Below are positions 35,736-45,301 of a stretch of 64,000 nt of DNA, one piece after another. The notes below the pieces were generated by a model. That model did no database searches. It worked only from the letters and a program-made list of their open reading frames with translations, and had not been told where the DNA came from. The stretch covers positions 124,001-188,000 of the forward strand of contig CAVRJN010000001.1 of NCBI GenBank assembly GCA_963721585.1. The letters run 5' to 3'. Every line of letters begins with the position of its first letter. Position 1 is the stretch's first letter. Made by a program: the position numbers and the translations under genes. Source of the stretch: Bog-473 sp963721585 (lineage in GTDB: Bacteria; Actinomycetota; Acidimicrobiia; Acidimicrobiales; RAAP-2).

Positions 35736-38405
35736 ATGCTGACGGGGGCCTCGGAGGCGACGTCTCTCCTCGAGCAGGATGGCCCTTCGGTCGCAACCGC
35801 CGAGCTCGAATTGGGCGGCATGCACTGCAGCGCTTGCGCGACGCGCATCCAACGAGCGCTCGGGCGCTTGCCCGCCGTCGCAAGCGCCTCGGTCAATCTG
35901 GCCACCACCCGGGCCTATGTCGCCTACGATCCCGCCCGGCTCGATCCCGAAGCCCTGTGCCACGCCGTCAGCGAGACGGGCTACACCGCCACTCCCGTGG
36001 TCCACGGCCATTCCACTGAATCGAATCGGGACCGGGATCATTGGGATCTCCGGGCGCTCATCTCGTGGCCTCTGTCCATACTGGCCCTGCTGGTCGCGTT
36101 GGCCGGTCCCGAGTCGGCGACGGCCGGATGGACCGTCCTGGTTCTCGCCATCGCCGTCGAGATCGTCGGGGGCTGGCCATTCCTGAGGGACAGCGCCCGG
36201 TTGCTTCGCCACGGGGCGACCAGCATGGACACGCTGATCGCTCTCGGAACATTGGCCGCGTTGGCAGTCAGTGCAGTTGAGGCCATTGCGCTTGGCGGTC
36301 GGCACGTACATCTCGGCGGTGGGGGGGCATTCGCGGCACGATTGCACGGAGTGATGGCCCCGCTGATCGTGTCCATCCTGGCCACGGGACGTGCCATCGA
36401 AATGAGGGCCCGAACGCGGGCAGCGGAGGCGATGCACTCCCTGCTCTCGCTCCGACCGCCCACGGCCAGAGTGGTCGTGAACGTTGAAGACGAAGAGGGG
36501 CTATTGGTCCCGCCGGAGAGTCTTCCCGTGGGAGCCCTCATCCGGATCCGGCCGGGCGAGGCCATCCCGCTCGACGGCACCGTTCTTTCGGGGTGGTCGC
36601 CTGTCGACGAGTCGATGCTCACCGGAGAGCCCTTGCCGGTCGATCGCGGGCCGGGGAGCTCGGTGACCGGGGGAACCCGGAACGGGAACGGCATATTGGT
36701 CGTCACGGTCGCGTCCGTCGCCGACGAATCAGTGCTGGCGCACCTGCAACGTCTGGTGGAGAATGCGCAGAGGGACAAGGCACCGTTGCAGCGGATAGCG
36801 GACCGGATCAGCAGCGTCTTCGTTCCCGCAGTCCTCATTGCTGCCGTCGTGACCTTCTTCACGTGGTGGCTGGTTGTCGGCGACGCTGGTCGAGCGGTAC
36901 TGAGCAGCCTGGCTGTTCTGCTCGTCGCCTGTCCGTGCGCCATGGGCCTTGCCGCTCCGGTCGCCATGATGGTCGGGTGTGGGCGGGCGGCCGCCCTGGG
37001 GATCTTCATCCGCAATGGAGACGTCCTCGAACGGCTGGCCAAGGTCGATGGGGTGGTGTTCGACAAGACCGGCACCCTCACCGAACGGCACGCTGAAGTG
37101 ACCACCGTCATTGCGGGGTCGCATTCGAACGAGGAGGTACTGTCGCTTGCGGCGGCGGTCGAAGCCGAGAGCCAACACCCGATCGCTCTCGCCATCATGG
37201 CTGCAACGGGTTCAGCGATCCGAGCCACCGATGTTCGCTCGCTTCCCGGGGTCGGCGTGATTGGATTCCTCGACGGCCACGAGATCCAGGTGAGCAGGGT
37301 GGTGTTGTCGCGACTGCCGGAATCGATTGCCGACGCAGTGACCGAGCGCTATGAGCGCGGCGAGACCGTGGTGGTGGTCGAGTACGACGGGAACGTCGTC
37401 GGGGCCATCGCCGTGACGACCCCGTTGCGTCCTGAGGCACTTCCGGCCATCGCTCACCTCCGTGCACTTGGACTTCCCTCATCCATCTTGAGCGGAGACA
37501 GCGACCCCGCTGTGCAAACGGTGGCCGCGGAACTCGGTATTTCGGCCCGAAGCAACCTGAGCCCTGCAGACAAGGTCGATGCTCTCATCTCCATGCGGGA
37601 GGGTCACCGACAGCTCCTCATGGTGGGTGACGGCATCAACGACGCCCCAGCCCTCGCCGCGGCTGACGTGGGCTGCGCCATCGGCAGCGGGTCGGAGGCG
37701 GCGCTAGCCAACAGCGACATCGCCCTGCTCGGCAACGACCTCCAGGGAGTGCCGGCGGCTGTCGGGGTGGCGGGATCCACCTACTCGGTGATCCTGCAGA
37801 ACTTTGGGTGGGCCATGGGCTACAACGTTTCTGCGCTGCCCCTCGCTGCGTTCGGACTTCTCGACCCGCTGGTCGCTGCGATCGCCATGGGGCTCTCCAG
37901 CCTGCTCGTGGTCCTGAACAGCCTGCGATTGTCACGGCTGGGCCGATCGGGGCTGTCGAGCATCCAACCTCCCCGTTTCATGCAGGGTCGACGCGGTGTC
38001 GTCGTGTCGGTGCTGCTCCCGGTCGTCCTGTTTGCCAGCCTCACGGTGATCAGCGAGGTCGTCTCTCCTGCCCGAGGTCAGACTCTCCTTCCCGAGCTGC
38101 CTTCGATCACGACCGTTGCACTGCCGCATGGCGGTTCGGTGGAGATGTATCTCGACCCCGGGACTGTTGGAGTGAATCAGTTCCACATCATCTTCAGTGG
38201 ATCGGAAGCGGATCTGGCCACTGTGAAACCTCTGGTCGTCGCCAGTGTCGGCGGCGGAGCGCTCCAGAACCTCAGGCAATTACGTGTTGCGGCTGGCCAC
38301 TACACCGACTTCGTACTGTTGCCATCGGGTCGGTCCACGTTCCATGTGATGGCGAGGTTCGGAGGCACTCCGGTGTCCTTCGACTTCAGCCGAACCCTGC
38401 CGTAG
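35736..38405 (+). CDS. copA: copper-exporting P1B-type ATPase with extra C-terminal extracytoplasmic domain
   Basis: The 889-aa protein pumps copper out of the cytoplasm. In order: one HMA domain (about 21-90, GMHCSAC), two TM helices, the A-domain TGEP loop (DESMLTGEPLPVDRG), the transport motif CPC (VACPCAMGLAAP), the phosphorylation site DKTGT, the nucleotide-domain HP (AESQHPIALAI), GDGINDAPA and a final TM pair (YNVSALPLAAFGLLDPL). Beyond the usual end lies another hydrophobic segment (VVVSVLLPVVLFASLTVISE) and about 110 residues (VEMYLDPGTVGVNQFHIIFS, AAGHYTDFVLLPSGRS) resembling the external domain of YcnJ/CopD or YtkA-like proteins. Confidence 0.93.
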   Translation: MLTGASEATSLLEQDGPSVATAELELGGMHCSACATRIQRALGRLPAVASASVNLATTRAYVAYDPARLDPEALCHAVSETGYTATPVVHGHSTESNRDRDHWDLRALISWPLSILALLVALAGPESATAGWTVLVLAIAVEIVGGWPFLRDSARLLRHGATSMDTLIALGTLAALAVSAVEAIALGGRHVHLGGGGAFAARLHGVMAPLIVSILATGRAIEMRARTRAAEAMHSLLSLRPPTARVVVNVEDEEGLLVPPESLPVGALIRIRPGEAIPLDGTVLSGWSPVDESMLTGEPLPVDRGPGSSVTGGTRNGNGILVVTVASVADESVLAHLQRLVENAQRDKAPLQRIADRISSVFVPAVLIAAVVTFFTWWLVVGDAGRAVLSSLAVLLVACPCAMGLAAPVAMMVGCGRAAALGIFIRNGDVLERLAKVDGVVFDKTGTLTERHAEVTTVIAGSHSNEEVLSLAAAVEAESQHPIALAIMAATGSAIRATDVRSLPGVGVIGFLDGHEIQVSRVVLSRLPESIADAVTERYERGETVVVVEYDGNVVGAIAVTTPLRPEALPAIAHLRALGLPSSILSGDSDPAVQTVAAELGISARSNLSPADKVDALISMREGHRQLLMVGDGINDAPALAAADVGCAIGSGSEAALANSDIALLGNDLQGVPAAVGVAGSTYSVILQNFGWAMGYNVSALPLAAFGLLDPLVAAIAMGLSSLLVVLNSLRLSRLGRSGLSSIQPPRFMQGRRGVVVSVLLPVVLFASLTVISEVVSPARGQTLLPELPSITTVALPHGGSVEMYLDPGTVGVNQFHIIFSGSEADLATVKPLVVASVGGGALQNLRQLRVAAGHYTDFVLLPSGRSTFHVMARFGGTPVSFDFSRTLP

Positions 38406-38441
38406 GTACACATCCATAGTGGGACGATCGGTTGACCTGGC

Positions 38442-38999
38442 TCAGTCACCGTCCCAACAGCCGAGAATGACATCTGCGACCGCCTGCGCGGCGGCTTCCG
38501 AGCTCGTGGGTGGCTGACCAAACTGAGCGGGGAGACCTGCCGAATTGACAAGGAGTACCTTCCAGTCCTTGCGCACGATGATCGATCCGTCACGTGTCTT
38601 GATCGCCGCCTGTCCGAGCCCATTGATGGTTTGGGAATCGCCCATCTGGTTCCCGAGCGTCCGGAAATAGCTCTTCGTCTGCGCCCAGCTCGAGAGCTCC
38701 TTCACCGAGAGCACCATCGAACCGGTCGGATACTTGTACTGACAGGAGTAGAGGTGGTTTGCCCAGGTTGGGTGAGTGACCGTCGCGAACTCACCGAGCA
38801 CCGACGCAATCTCTTGTCTTGCCTTCGGCTTGCAGATCATCGTGGCGATGGTCGAGGGCGTCCGACCCGCCGGAAGGGGTGTCTCGGAAGCCGCCTCGCC
38901 GGACGGCACCGCCAAGCACAATGCGACAACCAATGCCGGAGTCAGCACAGCGCCAAGGGCTCGAGCCCGAGCGCCCCAGGGTGACCTCCAGCGGATCAC
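38442..38999 (-). CDS. secreted protein of unknown function, paralogue of the 48902 gene
   Basis: The 185-aa product has a signal peptide (ALGAVLTPALVVALCLAVPS, then AA) and a mature domain with three cysteines (MICKPKARQEI, YSCQYKYPTGS, ILGCWDGD end). It shares long blocks with the 48902 protein: LPAGRTPS/LPAGPRPS, SVKELSSW, MGDSQT, VRKDWKVL, LPAQFG/LPSQFG, and the identical C-terminus ILGCWDGD. The pattern of strands suits a small binding or sensor domain. It is convergent with copA. Function unknown; a link to copper is only by context. Confidence 0.7.
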   Translation of the reverse strand: MIRWRSPWGARARALGAVLTPALVVALCLAVPSGEAASETPLPAGRTPSTIATMICKPKARQEIASVLGEFATVTHPTWANHLYSCQYKYPTGSMVLSVKELSSWAQTKSYFRTLGNQMGDSQTINGLGQAAIKTRDGSIIVRKDWKVLLVNSAGLPAQFGQPPTSSEAAAQAVADVILGCWDGD

Positions 39000-39182
39000 C
39001 CTGTCATACCCTGCGGCCGCTGCCCGACCCCAGGTCCGATGTCGCGAATGCCTTCGGCATCTCGAGCACCGCGTCTAGGTACCGCTCTCGCCCTCGGCCA
39101 AAAGGTCGGGTCGGTTCATTTCCGCGGTCCCTGGGTTTCAAGGCACCGCCCACCCGGTGTACCGAGATCCGTGCGATCTCCA

Positions 39183-41153
39183 TCACGTTCCCGCCGACAT
39201 GACCGCCGCCTCAACGATCTGGATGTCCGGCGGTTGAATGGCCAGTGGGCCTCCGGCCACCGGTACCTGCCAGACCATGGTCATGAACGGTGTGGACTGC
39301 TGAACGCTGCCCGCCGGGCAGGGTGGGACGCCCGTGATCTGCAGAGGGTTCGAGGCGGACTCGCTGCTCGGGCCACAGACATCCGTCCGTTGATGCCACT
39401 GGACCAAGGCGCCGTAGGGCATGAACGGGGTCACGGTTGACGGCAGCAGGTACATCGCGGCCGCCAGCACCTGTTTGCCCGAAGGAGTCTCTGCGAAGAC
39501 GAGGCCGTCGACGTGCTGCGGGTCGAGGGTCCTTCCTGCCGCCGCGTTCGCCGCCACGATGGTTGGATTGACGTAGTAGACGACGGGGTAGGTCGTCGGT
39601 GAGACCGGAGCATACCCAGCGGCGACAGCGGCGCTCGGGGACGAGTAGCGCGCCACCGCTTGACTAGTGCTCTGGACGTACTGTGCCGCATTGATCTGTT
39701 CCGAGAATGTCGGCCCAGTGGTGCAGCCACTGATGAGCATGTGAATGTCGGTAGGACCATTCTCTCCCCGCGCCAAGAGCTCCTGCGCCTCGGTCGTCGT
39801 CAGAGCGGGGCCGGTGTAGTGCCAGTTGGCCTTGGTGGTGTTGAGGCCGGCCGCCGCGCTGGCGTCTGCGCCGTTCATGTTCATGCCCGTGCCCGGCCCC
39901 GCCATGACCATGTTCGGGGTGTTGTTGACGTCCAATCCTGTCCTCGGAGCACCGTTGTTGCCCTTCGTACAAGTGGCTGTCGCCGCTGTCTGTCCGCTCG
40001 TGCCCGCCATGGAGGCCCCTGACATGCCCGCCATGCCTGACATTGCCGTGCTCGACGACTCCTGCGCGGCCACCGGATAGACGGCAGCGAGAAGCAAGGA
40101 GACCACGAGACCACCCGCGCCTCCGACGACCAAGACGGGGTACCGAGACAACGCCAGCGCGAGGGGGGAGCGCCATGTCGATGGGTCCGACAACGCGACG
40201 GGCACCATGGCCAGAGCCAGGAGGATGATGAGGGGACCGGTGTTGGGGTCCGTGCCAGAACCGGTGAAGATGCCGCCGAGTCCCTGGCCGCTGACCCAGA
40301 AGAAGGCGGCAAGGAGTCCACCCAAGGCGAGGAACGGCGTCGGTCGGCGGAACAGGAGGGGACCGAATCCGACGATCAGGGAGCCGATTGCGAGCAGCCA
40401 CGCCGACCAGACGCCGCCACTGCCGAACTGGTTGCCGAAGCTATTGAGGAAGTGGGAGTAGGCGCTGGGCTCACCCGACGACATTCCGGTGATGGCGCTG
40501 GAGACCGAGGTCGGCGTCCGATTGTTCGGAAGCAGGAAGAGGACCGCGGCAAGCGACCAATATCCGCTCCATACGAGCAGCGGAGTGGTTGCTCCGCCGA
40601 TGCCCTGGCCCGCCGCCGAAGAAGCCATTCCGACCGGTTGCTGTGTGACTTGACGTGTCCGCGAGCGGGGCCACGCCATCATCCCGATCAGCCCGTAGAT
40701 GAACACCGACCCAGGCGCCCCCGTGAGTGCAGACGCCGATCCGGTGAAGATCAAACCGAGGCCCTCCCCGAAGAACCAGACGCCGAAGGCCCAGAAGAAC
40801 GACACCGCAAGAGCGGGGCGCACGGTGCGCCGGAAAAGCAAGCCGACGCCGATGGCCACCTGAATGAGGGCGAAGAACGTGTTCCACACGGCGACGTGGG
40901 GTCCCACGAAGTGGCCCACATTGGTGATGATCCACCGGATCACGTCGGGCTGGTTCTGGGCATTGTTCAGCAGGTAGGTGGTGGTGAAGCTGCTGCGGAA
41001 CATGAACGGCTGGAATTGCAATCCGGCGTCGAGAAGCCAGAAGAAACCCAAAATGATCTGCAGGATTCGTTGTGTCCTCACAAGCGAGAAGGAGCGCCGA
41101 GTCGGATCGATGGGAGGACTCTCTTCGCCCTCTTCCTCTTCAACAAAGTTCAC
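39183..41153 (-). CDS. large membrane protein with Met-rich external segment, copper-island paralogue
   Basis: The 656-aa product has an N-terminal half of about ten TM helices paralogous to the 34237 protein (WLLDAGLQFQPFMFRSSF, FGEGLGLIFTG, TDPNTGPLIIL). An external Met-rich linker (TAMSGMAGMSGASMAGTSG; NMVMAGPGTGMNMNGA) could bind Cu(I). A C-terminal domain of about 200 residues follows, including YPVVYYVNPTIVAANAAAG, LDPQHVDGLVFAETPSGK and ALVQWHQRTDVC. It lies downstream of the SCO1 and PF03640 genes on the same strand, 126 bp after SCO1. I infer a membrane copper-binding or acquisition protein; no transport motif is known. Confidence 0.78.
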   Translation of the reverse strand: MNFVEEEEGEESPPIDPTRRSFSLVRTQRILQIILGFFWLLDAGLQFQPFMFRSSFTTTYLLNNAQNQPDVIRWIITNVGHFVGPHVAVWNTFFALIQVAIGVGLLFRRTVRPALAVSFFWAFGVWFFGEGLGLIFTGSASALTGAPGSVFIYGLIGMMAWPRSRTRQVTQQPVGMASSAAGQGIGGATTPLLVWSGYWSLAAVLFLLPNNRTPTSVSSAITGMSSGEPSAYSHFLNSFGNQFGSGGVWSAWLLAIGSLIVGFGPLLFRRPTPFLALGGLLAAFFWVSGQGLGGIFTGSGTDPNTGPLIILLALAMVPVALSDPSTWRSPLALALSRYPVLVVGGAGGLVVSLLLAAVYPVAAQESSSTAMSGMAGMSGASMAGTSGQTAATATCTKGNNGAPRTGLDVNNTPNMVMAGPGTGMNMNGADASAAAGLNTTKANWHYTGPALTTTEAQELLARGENGPTDIHMLISGCTTGPTFSEQINAAQYVQSTSQAVARYSSPSAAVAAGYAPVSPTTYPVVYYVNPTIVAANAAAGRTLDPQHVDGLVFAETPSGKQVLAAAMYLLPSTVTPFMPYGALVQWHQRTDVCGPSSESASNPLQITGVPPCPAGSVQQSTPFMTMVWQVPVAGGPLAIQPPDIQIVEAAVMSAGT

Positions 41154-41279
41154 GATGCACCCTCCGGCACTCTGGACATGAGGATCACTCCGGTGTCTTC
41201 TTTGCTCATCGCTCGTGGACTCCTGGGTCCGCGCACGAACCTCACCACGCCCGATGCCGGCCGAGCACGATCCAAACTG

Positions 41280-41969
41280 TCACGACTGCCATCCATCGCG
41301 CACAAGCGAAACAAGGTCATGGGTCTCCTCAGAGACGGTGATCTCAGCGGGAAACTCCAAATGAGCTCTGCTCTGCGTGTAGACGAGAACGTAACCCGCA
41401 TGCACGATCTCGTAGCTCGATCCCGGGGAAGCTGATTTCTCGGCGAACGAGAGTGGCATGCCGATCGCGGTTTCGGCGTCTTGGATCTGCGCGATGGTGC
41501 CCGTGAGCCCGGTGAAGGAGGGACTGAAATGACTCAGCCAGGTCTGAATGACGTTGGGTGTGTCCCGGGCCGGGTCGGTCGTCACGAAAACCATCTTCAC
41601 CTGACTCCGGTCCGAGGCGGGCATCTCCCTGATTGCCGATGCGGCGGTATACATGTTGAGAGGGCAGAGATCGGGACAATGGGTGTACCCGAAATAGACC
41701 AAAGTGACTTTGCCGCCGGTATCTGATGCGATGTTGAAGGGCTGGTTGTCGGTGTCGGTGAGAGTCACATCCGGCTTTTCGTATGCCTTGGGAAAGACGA
41801 GCGCACCCGGGTAATTCGTGTTGGTCTCCGCTGGGCCGCCGACCTGGGAGACGGTCGCGTTGGAGCTACCGGAACTCGAGCAGGCCGATAGTCCGAGGGC
41901 GGCCGCAACCACGCCGGCGGTTACCGCCAGGCGAGAGATTCGACGGCCACTCAGGGACAAATTGCTCAT
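41280..41969 (-). CDS. SCO1/SenC-family copper-binding lipoprotein
   Basis: The 229-aa product has a lipoprotein signal (VAAALGLSAC, with the lipobox cysteine) and a thioredoxin-like fold bearing the SCO copper motif GYTHCPDLCP (CxxxC) plus the distal histidine (SSYEIVHAGYVLVY). SCO proteins load copper into cytochrome c oxidase or act as extracytoplasmic thiol/copper chaperones. The start codon overlaps the upstream PF03640 gene stop (TGATG), so they form one operon, probably under the operator at 42873. In this context copper trafficking outside the membrane is likely. Confidence 0.92.
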   Translation of the reverse strand: MSNLSLSGRRISRLAVTAGVVAAALGLSACSSSGSSNATVSQVGGPAETNTNYPGALVFPKAYEKPDVTLTDTDNQPFNIASDTGGKVTLVYFGYTHCPDLCPLNMYTAASAIREMPASDRSQVKMVFVTTDPARDTPNVIQTWLSHFSPSFTGLTGTIAQIQDAETAIGMPLSFAEKSASPGSSYEIVHAGYVLVYTQSRAHLEFPAEITVSEETHDLVSLVRDGWQS

Positions 41970-42841
41970 CACGTTGTGGACTGAGTGACGGCCGAAGTCG
42001 GAGACGTGACACGATCGCCGGATGTGACCGAGAGTCCGTTCGGCGAAATGAGGAACCAATCTCCCCCAATTCCCTGGCCACGCACGTCCCCAGGATGCAG
42101 GTCGCCGGCGAATGTGTACAGGGGGTGACCGTCCAGTGTCACCTGGGTCGTCCTTCCTGCGCCGCTGATCACTCCGACCGGCGCGCCGATCGACGGGGAC
42201 TTCGTCGGTGCGCCCGGTGATTGGAGCGGTGGCCAGTCCACGAGGCACCAGTCGGCCGTACACGCACTCGTTGTCGCGGTGTCGTCAGCGTAGGTGTAGA
42301 GCACCTGACCCCGATCATTGGCGACGACCGGTCCGAAGCGCGTCTGCACCACCGTCAACGTTGTTGGCTGAGCGGCCCCGTACGTCGAAAACGTAAGCGG
42401 ATACGAGGTCGCGGTGAGACCGCTCGGCGTCATGGCCCACCAGAGGTTCCCGACACCGTTGCCCCTGATGTCACCGGGAGCTCTGTCCCCAGAGAACAGG
42501 TACAGAGGACGTCCGTCCATGGTCAGCTGGCGCTCACCGTCGCTCCGCTCGATGGTTCCCACTCGCCCGCTCACGCCGGTCCGTACGGTGATCCTCCGTC
42601 CCGCGGGCATCGGTACCCAGTCGTGGGCGCAGTCACCTGTGCAGGCGCTGGGCGCCTTCGTCAACAGGTCGTCGACGAAGACGTAGAGCGTTCGGCCCGA
42701 GGCGGTGCCAAGGACCGGTCCCGCTGAGGTCCGCACGACTCTGACGATCGTCGCAGAGCTAGCGCGACTCGTCCCGCTCGCGGTGGCAACCGTGGTGGCG
42801 AGCACAAGCAGCACTCCGATAACCACCAAACCAAACCGCAC
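41969..42841 (-). CDS. secreted protein with PF03640-type repeats
   Basis: The 290-aa product has a signal peptide (LVVIGVLLVLATTVATA) and two to four copies of the 'secreted repeat of unknown function' (PF03640). Examples are GRTLYVFVDDLLTKAPSACTG with CAHDWVPM, GRPLYLFSGDRAPGDIRGNG, GQVLYTYADD with CTADWCLVDWPPL, and GHPLYTFAGDLHPGDVRGQG. The Y-x-[FWY]-x-x-D cores are clear. These domains are exported and function is unknown. A perfect TACTAC-N5-GTAGTA operator lies 32 bp upstream. It is followed directly by SCO1, and a second member is encoded at 48232. Confidence 0.88.
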   Translation of the reverse strand: MRFGLVVIGVLLVLATTVATASGTSRASSATIVRVVRTSAGPVLGTASGRTLYVFVDDLLTKAPSACTGDCAHDWVPMPAGRRITVRTGVSGRVGTIERSDGERQLTMDGRPLYLFSGDRAPGDIRGNGVGNLWWAMTPSGLTATSYPLTFSTYGAAQPTTLTVVQTRFGPVVANDRGQVLYTYADDTATTSACTADWCLVDWPPLQSPGAPTKSPSIGAPVGVISGAGRTTQVTLDGHPLYTFAGDLHPGDVRGQGIGGDWFLISPNGLSVTSGDRVTSPTSAVTQSTT

Positions 42842-42872
42842 CGGCCGTCCTCTGTGCTCGATTTGCCCGTAC

Positions 42873-42889
42873 TACTACGGCAGGTAGTA
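42873..42889. promoter_or_regulatory. BlaI/CopY-type operator before the PF03640-SCO1 operon
   Basis: Perfect palindrome TACTAC-GGCAG-GTAGTA, 32 bp upstream of the minus-strand gene that starts at 42841. It has the same arms and spacing as the sites at 35303 and 45380. Confidence 0.82.
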
Positions 42890-42916
42890 TTCAGTTCGGT
42901 AGATCAAGTCGTCAAA

Positions 42917-45301
42917 TCAAGACACGCTGTCCGTGTTCACCGTTCTGGCCGGTGCCAACACCTCGGTCGTGGACAGATAGGGGGCTGCGGGCAACACGGC
43001 GCCGGGCCCGGCTCCTTGGTCAGCCTTCCGCTTGACATCCGCCGAAAAGTGACGCAATCGCGAGCTGTTCCACACCACACAACCGGACGAGAGCGCCATT
43101 GCAGCTCCCGCAATCAGCGGATTGAGAAACCCGAATGCGGCAAGGGGAATGGCGATCACGTTGTAGCCAAACGCCCACAGCAGATTGGTCCGAATGGTGA
43201 GATAGGTGCGTCGAGCCAAAGTGATTGCAGTCGGAACTGCCGTGAGGTTGTCGCGCATGATGATCAGGTCGGCCGATTCCATGGCGACATCGGTGCCTGA
43301 GCCCACAGCGAGGCCAAGGTCGGCGCACGCCAGGGCAGGGCCATCGTTGACGCCATCTCCCACCATGGCAACGCGATGACCCTCATGTTGCAGCTGCCGG
43401 ATCGCCGCGACCTTGTCGGCCGGCAGCGCGGCGGAGATCACGTCATCGACGCCGATGGATGTGGCAACCGTCCGCGCCGCCGCCTCGTGGTCTCCGGTCA
43501 CAAGGACACAATGCAAACCAAGGGCCTTGAGACCTCGTACGGCAGCAAGCGATGTCGACCGCACCTTGTCACTGACCGCAAGTGCACCGACCACCAACCC
43601 GTCTCGGCTCACCAGTACAACGGTCCGTCCTTGGCTCTCCCACTTCGCGCAGCGCAATGTCAACGAGTCCGGCATGGACCAAAGTGCCGCATCCGAGAAG
43701 AGCTCGCGTCGACCCACCTGCAGTTCGTGGTCACCGAGAGACGCCCGAGCACCCAGGCCGGCAAGTGCTTCGAAACCCGTCACCATCTCCAATTCGATTC
43801 CGTCACGTTTTGCTCGCTGAACGATCGCCTTGGCCACAAGGTGTTCGGAAGCCAGCTCGAGGGATCCTGCCCATCGCAGTAGGTCCTCGGCCGAGATCCC
43901 TTCGGCACCGCTGAGGTCCTCGACGATCGTCGCGCCCTCCGTCACGGTCCCCGTCTTGTCGAGGAGCACCGTGTCGATCTCTTGAGACTCTTCGAGCGCC
44001 TGGTAGCCCTTGAAGAAAATGCCCAAGCGTGCCCCCTCACCGGAGGCCACCATCAAGGCGGTGGGGGTGGCCAGTCCCAGTGCGCACGGACACGCAATGA
44101 TCAGTACGGAAAGCGCCGCGCTGAAGGCCTGTTCGTTCGTTCCTCCAGCGAGTAGCCAGCCAGCCAGTGTGATGAGTGCGACGCCAATCACGGCCGGTAC
44201 GAAAACGCCGGCGATTCGGTCCGCTAAACGCTGGACATTGGCCTTCTGATTCTGTGCGTCCTCGACCAGCCGCAGCATCTGAGCCAGATGCGTGTCGGCC
44301 CCCAGCCTCGTGGCCCTGACGACGAGCCGCCCTCCCACACACACAGTGCCACCCAGAACCGTGTCACCGACAGTCACGTCGGCAGGCATCGACTCGCCGG
44401 TCATGGTGCTGCGATCGATAGCTGACTGCCCGAAGATGACCTCTCCGTCGGTGGCGACAGTCTCTCCGGGACGCACGACGAACCGGTCCCCCCTGCAAAG
44501 TGTCGCGATGGGGCGGCGCCGTTCAGCACCCGTGTCGTCGAGCACAGCGACCTCCTTGGCGCCGACCGCGGAGAGAGCGCGTAGCGCGTTGCCGCTGCGG
44601 CGCTTGCTGAGGGCTTCGAAATACCTGCCCGCGAGGAGGAAGGTAGTCACCCCGGCTGCCACATCGAGGTAGATCGCTCCGCTCGACTGGTGAGCCAGCA
44701 CGTAGCGAAACGACCGAGCGACGTGGCTCGTATCCCGAAAAAACATGGCATAGATCGACCACGCCGCGGCAGCCACGATGCCCAGCGAGACCAAAGTGTC
44801 CATAGTGGCGATCCCATGTCGCGCGTTTCGGACCGCCGCCTTGTAGAAGGGCCATGCGGCCCAGGTCAGAATCGGAGCCGCGAGGGCCAGGAGGATCCAC
44901 TGCCAACCTGGGAAACGCAGTGACGGAACGATCCAAAAGGCGATGGAGGCATCGCCGAGAGGCATGAACAGGAGACCCGCCACTACGAGCCGCCGTCCGA
45001 GATAACGGACCCTGCGGTCCGCCTCGGCTTCGGCGGTGGTGTCGGGTGCCGAGGCGAGGTCATCGACGACCTCGGCGGTGAAACCCGCCGACTCGATGCG
45101 TTCGATGAGCACAGCGGGGGAAGTCCCAGGCGGCATTCGAATCCTGGCCCGCTCGGACGCCAGGTTGACCTGCGCTTCGACGCCGTCGAGCGAGTTGAGC
45201 CTCCGCTCGATCCGAGCGACACAGGCGCCGCAGGTCATCCCCCCGATGGAGAGCGATACCTCGTGCTCCGAGGTGGGGGCGGCCAGCTCAGTGGGAGTCA
45301 A
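42917..45301 (-). CDS. second copper-translocating P1B-type ATPase (CtpV/CopA-like)
   Basis: The 794-aa product has an N-terminal HMA domain (about 14-80, GMTCGACV), eight TM helices, the A-domain loop MTGES, the transport motif CPCALGLATPTA, the phosphorylation motif DKTGT, GDGVNDGPA and the terminal TM motif YNVIAIPLAAFGFLNPL. All are typical of Cu(I) exporters. The nucleotide-domain HP dipeptide is changed to HL (LASEHLVAKAI). It starts 78 bp from the operator at 45380. With the copA at 35736 the segment carries two non-identical copper ATPases. Confidence 0.93.
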   Translation of the reverse strand: MTPTELAAPTSEHEVSLSIGGMTCGACVARIERRLNSLDGVEAQVNLASERARIRMPPGTSPAVLIERIESAGFTAEVVDDLASAPDTTAEAEADRRVRYLGRRLVVAGLLFMPLGDASIAFWIVPSLRFPGWQWILLALAAPILTWAAWPFYKAAVRNARHGIATMDTLVSLGIVAAAAWSIYAMFFRDTSHVARSFRYVLAHQSSGAIYLDVAAGVTTFLLAGRYFEALSKRRSGNALRALSAVGAKEVAVLDDTGAERRRPIATLCRGDRFVVRPGETVATDGEVIFGQSAIDRSTMTGESMPADVTVGDTVLGGTVCVGGRLVVRATRLGADTHLAQMLRLVEDAQNQKANVQRLADRIAGVFVPAVIGVALITLAGWLLAGGTNEQAFSAALSVLIIACPCALGLATPTALMVASGEGARLGIFFKGYQALEESQEIDTVLLDKTGTVTEGATIVEDLSGAEGISAEDLLRWAGSLELASEHLVAKAIVQRAKRDGIELEMVTGFEALAGLGARASLGDHELQVGRRELFSDAALWSMPDSLTLRCAKWESQGRTVVLVSRDGLVVGALAVSDKVRSTSLAAVRGLKALGLHCVLVTGDHEAAARTVATSIGVDDVISAALPADKVAAIRQLQHEGHRVAMVGDGVNDGPALACADLGLAVGSGTDVAMESADLIIMRDNLTAVPTAITLARRTYLTIRTNLLWAFGYNVIAIPLAAFGFLNPLIAGAAMALSSGCVVWNSSRLRHFSADVKRKADQGAGPGAVLPAAPYLSTTEVLAPARTVNTDSVS

